Numbered from the stretch's first letter, positions 1 to 7,793 are shown. The stretch: 53,527 nucleotides of DNA from DASPJQ01 sp035299065 (GCA_035299065.1 DATGXI010000081.1:1-53527), one strand, 5' to 3'. The notes: generated by a model not told the origin, from the letters alone. Made by a program: numbers and translations.

Positions 1-730
1 TATCAAACCGGAAAAAACTTTTTTTGAATTTGAGTATTCCCCTGCCATTGAACAAATGGTAGCATTGGTACAATACGCCTGTGCTGCGCCCAATTACCGT
101 TGCATAAGCAGCACCTTTTAAACCAAAATAATGCACAAAAATGGGACAAAGCACAATGTTGATGGCACTTGCCAGCAATAAACTTTTCATGGCAATGGCC
201 GCATCGCCTGCACCGCGAAAAATTCCGTTGATGAGAAAAAGAAGCATAATGGCCAAACTACCGCCCAGCATAATGCGTGTAAAAATTGCACCGTCTTTTA
301 CCACTTGCGGCCGTGCACCCATTAACTGCAGAATTTCTTTGGCAAAAATAAACCCGGCAAGGCTAAGCACAATGGTAATAAGCACGCATAGTATCAAGGC
401 TTGTGCACCTGCGCGTGCTGCAGCTTCGGGATTTTTTTCGCCAATCCTTCGCGCCACAATAGCCGTTGCACCGGTACTTAAACCAATGGCAATGGAGTAT
501 ACAATGGTGGTAACCGACTCGGTTAACCCAACGGCTGCAATGGCATTTTCGCCCAGCCTTCCCACAAAATACATGTCAACCAATGCAAAAACGCTTTCAA
601 GGCTAAGCTCCAGTATCATGGGAATGGCCAAAAGGACTACAGCCAATGGAATGCTTCCGCTGGTGAAATCCTGCTCGCCACCTTTAAGTGACTGACCAAT
701 GACACTGAAAAACCTTTTTGTTTTTGACAT
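1..730 (-). CDS. MATE-family efflux transporter (partial, N-terminal ~243 aa)
   Basis: The minus-strand frame is open from an ATG at 728-730 to the window edge, giving about 243 of the usual ~450 residues. MATE proteins are inner-membrane antiporters that export cationic drugs and metabolites in exchange for Na+ or H+. The sequence begins MSKTKRFFSVIGQSLKGGEQ and then runs into several hydrophobic segments. Visible family features include IPMILELSLESVFALVDMYF, GRLGENAIAAVGL and GINGIFRGAGDA-like stretches, which match the first MATE half. The C-terminal half lies outside the window. The start is supported by the common SxxxxLKGGEQDFTxGSIP-type N-terminus of Bacteroidota MATE proteins. The family is confident; the substrate cannot be told. 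Confidence 0.9.
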   Translation of the reverse strand, partial: MSKTKRFFSVIGQSLKGGEQDFTSGSIPLAVVLLAIPMILELSLESVFALVDMYFVGRLGENAIAAVGLTESVTTIVYSIAIGLSTGATAIVARRIGEKNPEAAARAGAQALILCVLITIVLSLAGFIFAKEILQLMGARPQVVKDGAIFTRIMLGGSLAIMLLFLINGIFRGAGDAAIAMKSLLLASAINIVLCPIFVHYFGLKGAAYATVIGRSTGVLYQCYHLFNGRGILKFKKSFFRFD

Positions 731-756
731 GGGGCTGCGAAAGTAAGGAAAATTCA

Positions 757-786
757 GATGTGAGATATGAGATGTGAGATATGAGA
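757..786. repeat. Tandem 14-mer GATGTGAGATATGA
   Basis: Two perfect head-to-tail copies of GATGTGAGATATGA plus two further matching bases. The same motif recurs in reverse orientation at 15021-15036, and a fragment is at 4411-4422, so this is a dispersed intergenic family and not a chance microsatellite. Confidence 0.7.
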
Positions 787-846
787 AATGGAAACTATTA
801 ACTAAACATCTCATGGCATGGCAAATAACCATGGGTTTGTCTATTA

Positions 847-876
847 AACCGCAGAGGGCGCAAAGGTTTTCGCAGA
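847..876. repeat. 30-bp direct repeat, copy 1 (CCGCAGAGG family)
   Basis: The 30 bases starting AACCGCAGAGGGCGCAAAGG recur at 1088-1117 with a single G/A difference. The period is about 7-8 bases (GCAGAGG, GCAAAGG). It lies between the MATE gene start and the next gene and codes for nothing visible. Confidence 0.75.
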
Positions 877-1011
877 GGTCGCAAAGAAGGTAATGCAGAC
901 ATGAAAGCTAAAATTCGGGTGAAACCTGGGAGATTGCCAAGGCCGAAAGCTTTATAGTAAACTTAATTTAAATAACCGGCCTCGCAATTTGTGAGCGTTC
1001 GTAAATAAAAA

Positions 1012-1040
1012 TCCCCGTGGCAAATCTGCTTGCACGGGGA
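1012..1040 (-). terminator. Rho-independent terminator
   Basis: The 8-bp perfect stem TCCCCGTG (1012-1019) pairs with CACGGGGA (1033-1040) around a 13-nt loop. On the minus strand the stem is followed by TTTTTATTTA, so it should end transcripts from the secreted-protein gene at 1171-2934. Confidence 0.8.
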
Positions 1041-1085
1041 CTTTAAACTATAGTTGACAATGAAAAACGGTTTTAATACGATGGT

Positions 1086-1165
1086 TTAACCGCAGAGGAC
1101 GCAAAGGTTTTCGCAGACGATTTTCTCTGTTTACCCTGGTAATTCTCTGCGTCCTCTGTGGTTAA
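1086..1165. repeat. Hairpin formed by inverted copies of the CCGCAGAGG repeat
   Basis: The 18-nt arm at 1086-1103 (TTAACCGCAGAGGACGCA) pairs with 1148-1165, all Watson-Crick except one G-T wobble, around a 44-nt loop. The right arm ends 5 nt from the stop codon of the gene at 1171. The left arm contains the second copy of the 30-bp direct repeat (1088-1117). Confidence 0.75.
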
Positions 1166-1170
1166 TTTTA

Positions 1171-2934
1171 TTACTTAATCACCTGTATGCGATTTTGCTT
1201 AAGCACAACACCCGGCATGCTCAATGCATAAAACCCGCCTTCAAGTTCAATGGTTGAAATAACAACCGACTTGTCAGCATTCAAATTGATTTGCTTCACG
1301 GTTTTTCCACTTGCATCCAGCATAAACAAGGTACCGGTTACCGCTTCATCAAACTGCACCGTGAAATTATTTGTTGCAGGATTCGGGAATAATGTATTGT
1401 TGTTTGCTTCAACCACCAATTCATGTGCGCCCATTGAAATGTCAATTGTGTTTAGGGTGGTGTTTGTTACAACAGCCGGGTTGTAATCAAAGTAAATATG
1501 CGCTGTATTTTTTATTTGCGTACCATTTGCCAAACCACTGTTTGATTGAATGTGGTAGCTTAACCAGCCGTGTGACAAGGGTTCGTTGGCAACACTGTCA
1601 ATTAAGTGGATTGACGGGAAATCAAAACGGATAATGTTCCCGTTGATGATTGGCGTCATGGCATGGCTGCTTCCGGTAACCTGGAACGTTGACATGTCAA
1701 GGTTGGAGCTGATGGTGTCCATAATATAAATGTTAATGGCTTCGGCTGTTCCGCAGTTTTGGAAATGGATGATGTAATCAAAATCGGTATCGGGGGCAAC
1801 GTTACCGGCTGCGCCAACGCCTGCAGGCAAAACCTCTTTGCTGTTTGGATCATAAGGGCCACCAATAATATCAGTCCATGCAGTTGAATTGTTGGTTGTA
1901 TTTACATCGCCACTTAACGGATCAATTGATGCGCTGAAAAAAGCTGTACCCAATACAGGAGCTGTGGTAAGTGTGCTGGTGCTGTACTGCAAATACGTGG
2001 TTGACGTACTTAAAGGCCATGCATCAAACGCATGTGTCCAGGTCAATACATTTCCAACAACCGAAGTAGGTGCCGCACCCATTATCATTCCGGTATACGT
2101 AACGTTTGGATCAAGTGTAACGGTAATGGTTCCTGTTACTGGTATGCATGAATAGTTGTATGCGTGCACATATCCAAAACCTGAAGTACCACCCGGCACA
2201 TCGGTCCACGATTGAGCCCATACAGACAAATCATGACCGGTAGTTGTACACGCCAAACCAAAATCAAATGACATGCTGCCTGAAGGAACAAACGTATAGC
2301 TGCCTGCTGAAGGACACACGACTGTATTGTACGCACCTGAGTAAGCTGTAATTTCATAGGAAGTACTTCCTGATGGTACCCATGTCACATAGTGTCCTGT
2401 AGCATCTGTACAACCCCATCCAACAACAGCTGATGTGGTTACATCGGTTATTTTAACCGTGATCCATTGCAGGGGCATGTCGCCACCGTCAAACACACAG
2501 TTTGCGTTATTGTCTTCATACGCATAACCATCAAGCATTATGCAGGAACCGCTAAACGTTAATGGATTGCAATACGCGGTATCATCATTGCCATCAGGAC
2601 CCGTACTAATTACCATGGGCGTAAACGTTCCTGCCATGGTATAGCTGTGGTTGGCCCAGATATAAAAATTGTCAACAAGCATACCACCATCATACAGATC
2701 GGCCGTAAACGTGGTGTCTTGCCCATCGCCCCAAAAAATCTGCACGGTCATGTTATCCGTTACATCATTGTAACCGGTGGTGGTTCCCCAACCGCTCAAA
2801 AAACTGGTGGCCGGCAGCGGGCAATAGTAAGACATGGAGTCAACAACCGTTGTGCTGATGGTTGTTTGTGCTTTCAGGCTTCCGGCAAACAATACCGTGA
2901 GCAGTAAAAGACTTGAGTGTAGTAATTTCTTCAT
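1171..2934 (-). CDS. Secreted T9SS cargo protein with SdrD-B-like and DUF7619-like domains
   Basis: The 587-aa protein starts with a clear signal peptide (MKKLLHSSLLLLTVLFAGSLKAQ). A segment around residues 130-200 (GYAYEDNNANCVFDGGD, then a turn-rich strand region) resembles an SdrD B-like Ca-binding fold. Residues ~360-500 (PYDPNSKEVLPAG, DFDYIIHFQNCGTAEA, HIYFDYNPAVVTNT) match the repeat domain often found just before T9SS signals in this phylum (DUF7619 type). The last ~80 residues (LFPNPATNNFTVQF, then GGFYALSM, ending QVIK) are a type A T9SS sorting domain. Export to the cell surface or medium through the type IX system is therefore expected. The biological role is unknown. It is probably monocistronic, with its own -7 box at 2960-2967 and terminator at 1012-1040. 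Confidence 0.85.
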   Translation of the reverse strand: MKKLLHSSLLLLTVLFAGSLKAQTTISTTVVDSMSYYCPLPATSFLSGWGTTTGYNDVTDNMTVQIFWGDGQDTTFTADLYDGGMLVDNFYIWANHSYTMAGTFTPMVISTGPDGNDDTAYCNPLTFSGSCIMLDGYAYEDNNANCVFDGGDMPLQWITVKITDVTTSAVVGWGCTDATGHYVTWVPSGSTSYEITAYSGAYNTVVCPSAGSYTFVPSGSMSFDFGLACTTTGHDLSVWAQSWTDVPGGTSGFGYVHAYNYSCIPVTGTITVTLDPNVTYTGMIMGAAPTSVVGNVLTWTHAFDAWPLSTSTTYLQYSTSTLTTAPVLGTAFFSASIDPLSGDVNTTNNSTAWTDIIGGPYDPNSKEVLPAGVGAAGNVAPDTDFDYIIHFQNCGTAEAINIYIMDTISSNLDMSTFQVTGSSHAMTPIINGNIIRFDFPSIHLIDSVANEPLSHGWLSYHIQSNSGLANGTQIKNTAHIYFDYNPAVVTNTTLNTIDISMGAHELVVEANNNTLFPNPATNNFTVQFDEAVTGTLFMLDASGKTVKQINLNADKSVVISTIELEGGFYALSMPGVVLKQNRIQVIK

Positions 2935-2959
2935 AGTGTGTAGTGTTTATTTTACACAA

Positions 2960-2967
2960 CAAAACTA
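2960..2967 (-). promoter_or_regulatory. Bacteroidota-type -7 box (TAGTTTTG)
   Basis: On the minus strand the octamer TAGTTTTG fits the TAnnTTTG consensus exactly and lies 26 nt upstream of the ATG of the T9SS cargo gene. The expected -33 TTTG is poorly conserved (CTTAGG region), so the promoter is plausible but not certain. Confidence 0.5.
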
Positions 2968-3105
2968 GTAAGCGCTTTTGGGTTAGCCTAAGGCAGTTGG
3001 TGGTTTTCTTACCTTTTAATATTTATAATTCAATCTTAGCATAATGATAATCAGTAATAACTGAGTGATTAAAATTACGCGTTAAGGGGGAGTTTACAGT
3101 TGGGG

Positions 3106-3165
3106 AAGTTCGCGCAGATCTATGGGCTACATAATTTGTTTTTGGTGTCCATGAACTTCGTTTCG
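3106..3165. repeat. 60-bp direct repeat, copy 1
   Basis: Sixty bases starting AAGTTCGCGCAGATCTATGG recur at 3371-3430 with one substitution (GGCTAC against GACTAC). With the preceding G the unit is bounded by GAAGTTC (3105-3111) and its inverted match GAACTTC (3153-3159), like a very small terminal-inverted-repeat element. Confidence 0.8.
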
Positions 3166-3370
3166 CAAATCCCGCAGATAGTTTATAGTTTGCAGTTGGG
3201 GAAGTTCGCGCAGATCTCGCAAATCCCGCAGATAGTTTATAGTTTACAGTTGGGTTAGTTTACAGTTGGGTTAGTTAGTTGTAAAGTTAGGGAGTTCACA
3301 GTTCAAGAGGGGCGCGCAGATAGCGCAGAAATACACAGATAGTTTATAGTTCACAGTTTTCAGTTGGGGG

Positions 3371-3430
3371 AAGTTCGCGCAGATCTATGGACTACATAAT
3401 TTGTTTTTGGTGTCCATGAACTTCGTTTCG
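3371..3430. repeat. 60-bp direct repeat, copy 2
   Basis: This is the second copy of the 60-bp unit at 3106-3165, 265 bases downstream and in the same orientation. It has the same flanking inverted heptamers and sits in the same AGTTTACAGTTGGGG repeat background. Confidence 0.8.
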
Positions 3431-3718
3431 GAGATCTCGCAGATAGTTTATAGTTTACAGTTTTCAGTTGGGGAGGGGCGCGCAAATCTCGCAGATCTCG
3501 CAGATGTTTTATAGTTTACAATTGGGGGTCAGTTGGGGAGTGTAACCACAACCTGCTGATTTGGAGAAGGGCGCACGTAAATTTAAATTCCGCGCCTGGT
3601 TTAGGCAACAGCCAGATAAATCTTATTCATTTGTTAATTAGTGGCAATGGCAAGGTATTTGCCTTAACTTTAACCAAAGTAAAAAGCAAATTAAAAAAAT
3701 CGATAAAAGACCAATTTT

Positions 3719-4219
3719 ATGAAGACAACATTATTATCCGTTTTATTTGTAACAGCTGCCGCACTTACCTCAAACGCGCAAAAAGCCGGTGCAGTTGCCA
3801 ATCCAAACAACACCACTACTACTGTTGCGCCTGCAACGCCACAAGCCAGCACCGCTGTATTGAATTTTCGTTCACTTGAGCACAACTACGGTAAAATTAC
3901 CCAGGGTGAGTCGGTAACGCATGAATTTGCATTCAGCAATACCGGTAAAGAGCCGTTAATTATTACCAATGCACAGGGTTCATGTGGTTGTACCGTTCCG
4001 GTTTGGCCTAAGGAGCCAATCAGCCCGGGTAAAACAGGTATCATCAAAGTAACATTCAACTCGGCCGGTAAAATGGGCGCGCAGGACAAAACCGTTACCT
4101 TAACAAGTAATAATAAAGACGGTGTGGTAGTGCTTCACATGAAAGGTGAGGTTATTGCAAAACCAATTGAAGGTGGTAATGCTCCAACAACACCAACAAA
4201 TACTACGACTCCGAAGTAG
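3719..4219 (+). CDS. DUF1573 domain secreted protein
   Basis: The 166-aa protein carries a signal peptide (MKTTLLSVLFVTAAALTSNAQ), a Thr/Pro-rich spacer to about residue 45, a DUF1573 domain (about 48-145) and a Thr/Pro-rich tail. The domain hallmark is very clear: FRSLEHNYGKITQGE, then CGCTVPVWPKEPISPGKTG and a VTLTSNN strand. DUF1573 is an Ig-like (ASH/MSP-like) fold common in periplasmic and surface proteins of Bacteroidota; its molecular role is not established. The gene is flanked on both sides by the AGTTTACAGTTGGGTTAGTTAGTTG repeat family and is followed by a strong terminator at 4380-4411, so it is probably a single-gene transcript. Confidence 0.9.
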   Translation: MKTTLLSVLFVTAAALTSNAQKAGAVANPNNTTTTVAPATPQASTAVLNFRSLEHNYGKITQGESVTHEFAFSNTGKEPLIITNAQGSCGCTVPVWPKEPISPGKTGIIKVTFNSAGKMGAQDKTVTLTSNNKDGVVVLHMKGEVIAKPIEGGNAPTTPTNTTTPK

Positions 4220-4345
4220 TTTACAGTTGGTGGGTTCACGCAGAAACCGCAAATTAGTTTACAGTTGGGTTAGTTAGTTGTGAAGTTTGTGAGTTTAGGG
4301 AGGTTCACGCAGAAACCGCAGAAATACGCAGACCGTTTACAGTTG
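4219..4345. repeat. AGTTTACAGTTGG / CACGCAGAAACCGCA repeat cluster
   Basis: Immediately after the DUF1573 stop codon the sequence repeats TTTACAGTTGG and TTCACGCAGAAACCGCA units. TTTACAGTTGGGTTAGTTAG is shared with the array upstream of the gene (near 3243-3280), so one family brackets this gene. Confidence 0.7.
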
Positions 4346-4379
4346 ACATATAAAACGTGTTAACCTAAAAAATATACAG

Positions 4380-4411
4380 AAAGAGGTTCAGCAATGGGCC
4401 TCTTTTTTTTT
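4380..4411 (+). terminator. Rho-independent terminator
   Basis: Stem AAAGAGG (4380-4386) pairs with CCTCTTT (4399-4405) around a 12-nt loop, followed by a run of T to 4411. It terminates the DUF1573 transcript on the plus strand. Confidence 0.85.
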
Positions 4412-4442
4412 GAGATGTGAGTCATAATGAAGCAAGGCTTGG

Positions 4443-4529
4443 CGAATTCCGAATTTCGAATTTCGAATTCCGAGTTTCGAATAGCGAATGCCGTTCGGTG
4501 TTCGAAATTCGGAATTCGAAATTCGTAAT
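4443..4529. repeat. TTCGAATTC short-period repeat forming a 25-bp hairpin
   Basis: The stretch is built of GAATTTC/GAATTCC units. The arm at 4457-4481 pairs with 4501-4525 over 25 bases with one G-T wobble and a 19-nt loop. It ends 8 nt before the stop codon of the SET gene. Sister repeats are at 13035-13096 and 16115-16189. Confidence 0.85.
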
Positions 4530-4533
4530 TGAC

Positions 4534-4911
4534 CTACTTCTTCACCGTAAGCAATTGCTTGTAACCATACTCTTCACCGCCATAGCTAATAAACACCTGT
4601 TCACCTTTGGCAATGTCTTTAATGGTTTCAAACTCCATAAGCTCGCGGCCCTTAGTTTTCACAAAGCTTACCTCGGTGTTGGGGTTGGGGCGGTGGTTAA
4701 TAAGGGCGCCAATGCCCAGGCAAAGTGCGCTGTATTTTTTGGTATAGGTAAACGCGTAAATGGCCACATCGGGGCAGTGGTCAATGTCATCGTCATTAAC
4801 CTTTATAAATTCAGCGCGGTGTATAACCGTACCTTTTTTTATTTTTTTCAACGCAAAAACCCCGCGTCCTTCTTTTTTGGTTTCCCTTACTTCTAAAATT
4901 TTCTTTGCCAT
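4534..4911 (-). CDS. SET-domain protein (putative protein-lysine methyltransferase)
   Basis: The 125-aa protein is essentially a bare SET domain. Visible motifs are GRGVFALKKIKKGTVIHRAE near the N-terminus, ALINHRPNPNTEVSF in the middle (the NHxxxPN SAM-binding loop) and ELMEFETIKDIAKGEQVFIS followed by YG near the end. SET proteins transfer methyl groups from S-adenosylmethionine to lysines of protein substrates. Small stand-alone versions occur across Bacteroidota but their targets are unknown. There is no signal peptide, so it acts in the cytoplasm. The start ATG at 4909-4911 gives the normal MAKKILEVRETKKEGRG beginning. It converges on the DUF1573 gene across a repeat hairpin. Confidence 0.85.
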   Translation of the reverse strand: MAKKILEVRETKKEGRGVFALKKIKKGTVIHRAEFIKVNDDDIDHCPDVAIYAFTYTKKYSALCLGIGALINHRPNPNTEVSFVKTKGRELMEFETIKDIAKGEQVFISYGGEEYGYKQLLTVKK

Positions 4912-4934
4912 GTGTTTTGAGTAATTTTTTTCAT

Positions 4935-4957
4935 AAAAAAAAGATAGCCCGGCTATC
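4935..4957 (-). terminator. Minus-strand hairpin followed by eight T
   Basis: GATAG (4943-4947) pairs with CTATC (4953-4957) around CCCGG, and on the minus strand it is followed by eight T. This is a good intrinsic terminator shape, yet no clear minus-strand gene lies just upstream (4958-5403). Confidence 0.6.
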
Positions 4958-5403
4958 CTTTAGTTACGCTACCTGTTTTATTAAGGGCGCTAAGGTAATT
5001 AAAATTCAACAGGCGCAGTGGGTATATAAGCAGGTAAAAACGGGGATTACTGCCATACAGGCAGGGTTTGAAAGGGGTCGGTTTTGGTTATGTGTGCGGT
5101 AGCGGGCGGTTGTAACGAAGCATACCCGTGCATGGGTGTGCATGCGGGTGCATTTTTTGGTTCACCCTTTTGCGTTAAACCGTGCACCGTTTTGCACCTG
5201 CTCATACCTTTGAGTACGCTTTGAGTAGGCTTTGATATGGAGATGGTATGAAGGGGGCACGAAGAATGCAAGTTTGTCAGGTTTGGTTAGCGTGTTGTAC
5301 GTTGCTTTTTATGGGGGCGGGTGGGATTAGAAAAAGACTTACCGTTGAAAAGTCCCAGGCAAGTAAATTTTGTTTTGAGGAAAATGCCTGGTAGTTTTTG
5401 GGG
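4958..5403. other. Gene-less GC-richer stretch of unknown role
   Basis: No recognised gene. The composition is visibly richer in G and C than the flanks. It contains degenerate GTGCATGGG/GTGCATGCGGG-type units near 5129-5152. A 74-codon minus-strand frame (5047-5271) exists but its composition does not look protein-like. Because a minus-strand terminator stands at 4935-4957, a small untranslated RNA read leftward is conceivable but unproven. Confidence 0.4.
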
Positions 5404-5721
5404 ATGAAAAAAAACATTCAATTCAATTATTTGTACCGTGATGCGGGCAACTACAAAAACCATGGCTCGGTTGTATTCAGTAACCCGGCTAGCCTCTCAC
5501 TTGAAGAAATTGACAAGGCCATACGTGCACGGTTAATTGAGGGTGTTTGGTTTTTGCACGAGGATTTTGGGGTACCACCCTTGTTTTTTAATGACCATGA
5601 TGTGAATGGTGATGATCATGGGTGGCATGAGTATGTGGGGGTGGAGAGTTGTTGTGATAAAGCGTTACAACTAATTGATGAACTTATTAAACTCATTTCC
5701 AAACTTCAACCTAGCGACTGA
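5404..5721 (+). CDS. Small conserved protein, paralog of the gene at 13097
   Basis: This 105-aa protein has no recognised domain. It aligns with the minus-strand protein at 13097-13396: both have a YLYRD/YCYRT opening, (V/I)(V/I)FSNPxxLSxxxI, a long middle with a VPPL(F/Y) motif and HE(Y/F)(V/L)GV near the end. I chose ATG at 5404 rather than the TTG two codons earlier, because MKKNIQFNYLYRD parallels MSNILFTYCYRT of the paralog. It is 42 nt upstream of the nuclease-helicase gene and on the same strand. No signal peptide is present. The function is unknown. Confidence 0.7.
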   Translation: MKKNIQFNYLYRDAGNYKNHGSVVFSNPASLSLEEIDKAIRARLIEGVWFLHEDFGVPPLFFNDHDVNGDDHGWHEYVGVESCCDKALQLIDELIKLISKLQPSD

Positions 5722-5763
5722 ATTTTCTTAGCTAAAAGGTTAAATGAGTATATTTGAACGGTT

Positions 5764-7740
5764 ATGCTCAGTTTTTATTATAAAAATTCAATTACGAATT
5801 TTATTAGTGATAGTTCTAATGAAATAATTGGCGCTATAAATAATGAAAATCAATTTGATTCAATAAAAACACAAAATAAATCGTGGGCACTGCAGATTCC
5901 AATACTAAAATCAGCCCTTGGTAACTTTCAAGGCACTATATTCTTTGAATTTTCCATACCGAGAATGGGAAAACGAATTGATTGTTTAATTATAATCAGA
6001 AACATTGTTTTTGTTTTAGAATTTAAGGTGGGGGAAAACTTGTTTAAAAACAGCGATATAAATCAAGTATGGGACTATGCACTAGACTTAAAAAATTTTC
6101 ATAAACCAAGTCACAAAGCCATTCTTGTTCCAGTTTTAGTTGCCACTGAAGCAAAACAATCAAACTATAATATACTATCAACCTCCCATAATGATAATTT
6201 GTTCGTTCCAATAAAAACGAATAAATATGATCTAAAAAAAGTAATTGAATCTGTTGTAGATTTTTTCTCTTCCACAGAAAGTATTGATGCCAATAAATAT
6301 GCCAGTGGAAGCTATTCACCTACTCCAACTATTATAGAGGCTGCGGTTTCTTTATATAACAATCATAATGTTGATGCAATTACAAGAAGTGATGCCGAAG
6401 CTAAAAATTTAACAGACACAACAAATGCAATTTCTACAATAATTCGGAAATCGAAAGAACTCAAAAAAAAATCAATTTGCTTTATTACTGGAGTGCCGGG
6501 AGCCGGAAAAACTTTAGTTGGTTTAAAAATTGCTGCAGAGCATCTTGACAAAGACAAAGGTGATTCCAGTGTTTATCTATCTGGAAACGCGCCCTTGGTG
6601 GCTATCCTACAAGAAGCTTTGAGTAGAGATAAAGTTGCGATGCAAAAACTGAAGGGTGATCCTATTACCAAAAGTAAGGCTAAGGGAATTGTAAAATTAT
6701 TTATCCAAATCATTCACCACTATCGCGACACCTACCTAATTGATAAAAATGCCCCCTTTGATCATGTTGCTATTTTTGATGAAGCCCAAAGAGCCTGGAA
6801 TAAAGAGCAAACCATTAAATTTATGCAGCAAAAAAAGAATCAGGCAGATTTCAACTATTCGGAACCTGAATTTCTAATTTCATGTCTAGATCGTCATCCT
6901 GATTGGGCTACCATTATCTGTTTAGTAGGTGGTGGTCAGGAAATTAATACAGGTGAGGCCGGGATTTCTGAATGGCTTAACGCCATTGCTGAATCTTTTC
7001 CAAGCTGGGAAGTGAATATATCTCCAAATTTAAGTGATAATGAATATAATGCTATAAACGCGATAAAAATTCTTGAAACGAAATGTAAAGTAAATCTTAA
7101 TCCAGATCTACATCTTGGTGTATCAATGCGGTCGTATAGAGCTGAAAATTTATCCTTATTTGTAAAACATCTCTTAGATTTAAAAATTAATGAGGCGAGA
7201 GCAATATTGACAGAGATTATTCATAATTATCCAATAGTACTTAGTCGTGATCTTAAAAAAGCAAAAAGTTGGTTGAAGGAAAAGGCAAGAGGTAATGAAA
7301 GATATGGTATTGTTGTATCATCCCAAGCACAAAGACTAAAGCCTTATGCAATCGATGTAAAGAGCCCTATTAATCCTGTTAACTGGTTTTTGGATGACCA
7401 AGATGATGTTAGGTCTTCTTACTTCTTAGAAGATGTTGCAACCGAATTTCAAGTTCAAGGATTAGAATTAGATTGGGCCTGTGTTACATGGGACGGAGAT
7501 CTAAGATTTTTAGAAAATGAATGGCGTACATTTTCATTCAAAGGAAATTCATGGAAGAATATCCATAAGGAAGAAAGAAAAAAGTACTTAATTAATGCCT
7601 ACAGAGTATTGCTAACTCGTGCAAGGCAAGGTATGATTATAGTAGTTCCAGAAGGTGACATAGAAGACCACACTAGAAAGAATGAATACTATGATGGAAC
7701 ATTCGAATATTTAAAAAATTTAGGCATTCCTTTGGCTTAA
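5764..7740 (+). CDS. DUF2075-type nuclease-helicase (Schlafen group 3-like)
   Basis: The 658-aa protein combines two parts. The N-terminal ~170 residues look like a PD-(D/E)xK nuclease core: RID at 71-73, then hydrophobic strands and ExK at E86-K88 (VFVLEFKVG). Residues ~235-655 form an SF1-like ATPase/helicase of the DUF2075 type, with Walker A GVPGAGKT (243-250), Walker B IFDEAQRAW (DEAQ 339-342), a late FQVQGLELDWACVTW motif and the arginine-bearing RVLLTRARQG (614-623). Such proteins are widespread in defence islands, though the mechanism of this subtype is not settled. The gene is markedly AT-rich, like the immunity genes beyond it, suggesting horizontal acquisition. It follows the small gene at 5404 by 42 nt and converges with the gene at 7794. 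Confidence 0.85.
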   Translation: MLSFYYKNSITNFISDSSNEIIGAINNENQFDSIKTQNKSWALQIPILKSALGNFQGTIFFEFSIPRMGKRIDCLIIIRNIVFVLEFKVGENLFKNSDINQVWDYALDLKNFHKPSHKAILVPVLVATEAKQSNYNILSTSHNDNLFVPIKTNKYDLKKVIESVVDFFSSTESIDANKYASGSYSPTPTIIEAAVSLYNNHNVDAITRSDAEAKNLTDTTNAISTIIRKSKELKKKSICFITGVPGAGKTLVGLKIAAEHLDKDKGDSSVYLSGNAPLVAILQEALSRDKVAMQKLKGDPITKSKAKGIVKLFIQIIHHYRDTYLIDKNAPFDHVAIFDEAQRAWNKEQTIKFMQQKKNQADFNYSEPEFLISCLDRHPDWATIICLVGGGQEINTGEAGISEWLNAIAESFPSWEVNISPNLSDNEYNAINAIKILETKCKVNLNPDLHLGVSMRSYRAENLSLFVKHLLDLKINEARAILTEIIHNYPIVLSRDLKKAKSWLKEKARGNERYGIVVSSQAQRLKPYAIDVKSPINPVNWFLDDQDDVRSSYFLEDVATEFQVQGLELDWACVTWDGDLRFLENEWRTFSFKGNSWKNIHKEERKKYLINAYRVLLTRARQGMIIVVPEGDIEDHTRKNEYYDGTFEYLKNLGIPLA

Positions 7741-7753
7741 TTTTTTTCAAATT

Positions 7754-7774
7754 TATTCGAGTTCGATTCGAATA
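7754..7774. terminator. Possible convergent hairpin
   Basis: TATTCGA (7754-7760) pairs with TCGAATA (7768-7774) around a 7-nt loop, between the convergent genes ending at 7740 and 7794. The T-runs around it are short, so a terminator role is only a guess. Confidence 0.3.
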
Positions 7775-7793
7775 TTACGTTAATAAATTTAAC

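Larger units (their letters stand above)
731..1170. other. Gene-less stretch with short-period repeats
   Basis: No credible ORF is seen in 440 bases. The stretch holds a two-unit 14-mer repeat (757-786), two direct copies of a 30-mer (847-876 and 1088-1117), a minus-strand terminator (1012-1040) and a hairpin (1086-1165) that ends five bases before the stop codon of the next gene. Confidence 0.7.
2968..3718. other. Gene-less, repeat-dense stretch
   Basis: About 750 bases with no supportable gene. From roughly 3091 to 3540 it is built of degenerate copies of AGTTTACAGTTGGGG and GCGCAGATCTCGCAGAT-type units. The last ~100 bases form the leader of the DUF1573 gene. Confidence 0.7.

Noticed and set aside
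141..695. 184-codon plus-strand frame with repeated Met and Ala
   Set aside because: It is the antisense shadow of the MATE transporter gene, whose minus-strand translation shows clear family motifs.
3091..3540. Possible CRISPR array
   Set aside because: Repeat units are degenerate, of differing length and nearly contiguous; there are no unique spacers of constant size and no cas genes in the window.
5047..5271. 74-codon minus-strand frame ahead of a terminator
   Set aside because: Composition (His, Thr, Pro, Cys scattered without pattern) is not protein-like and no homologous family comes to mind; kept only as part of the gene-less stretch.
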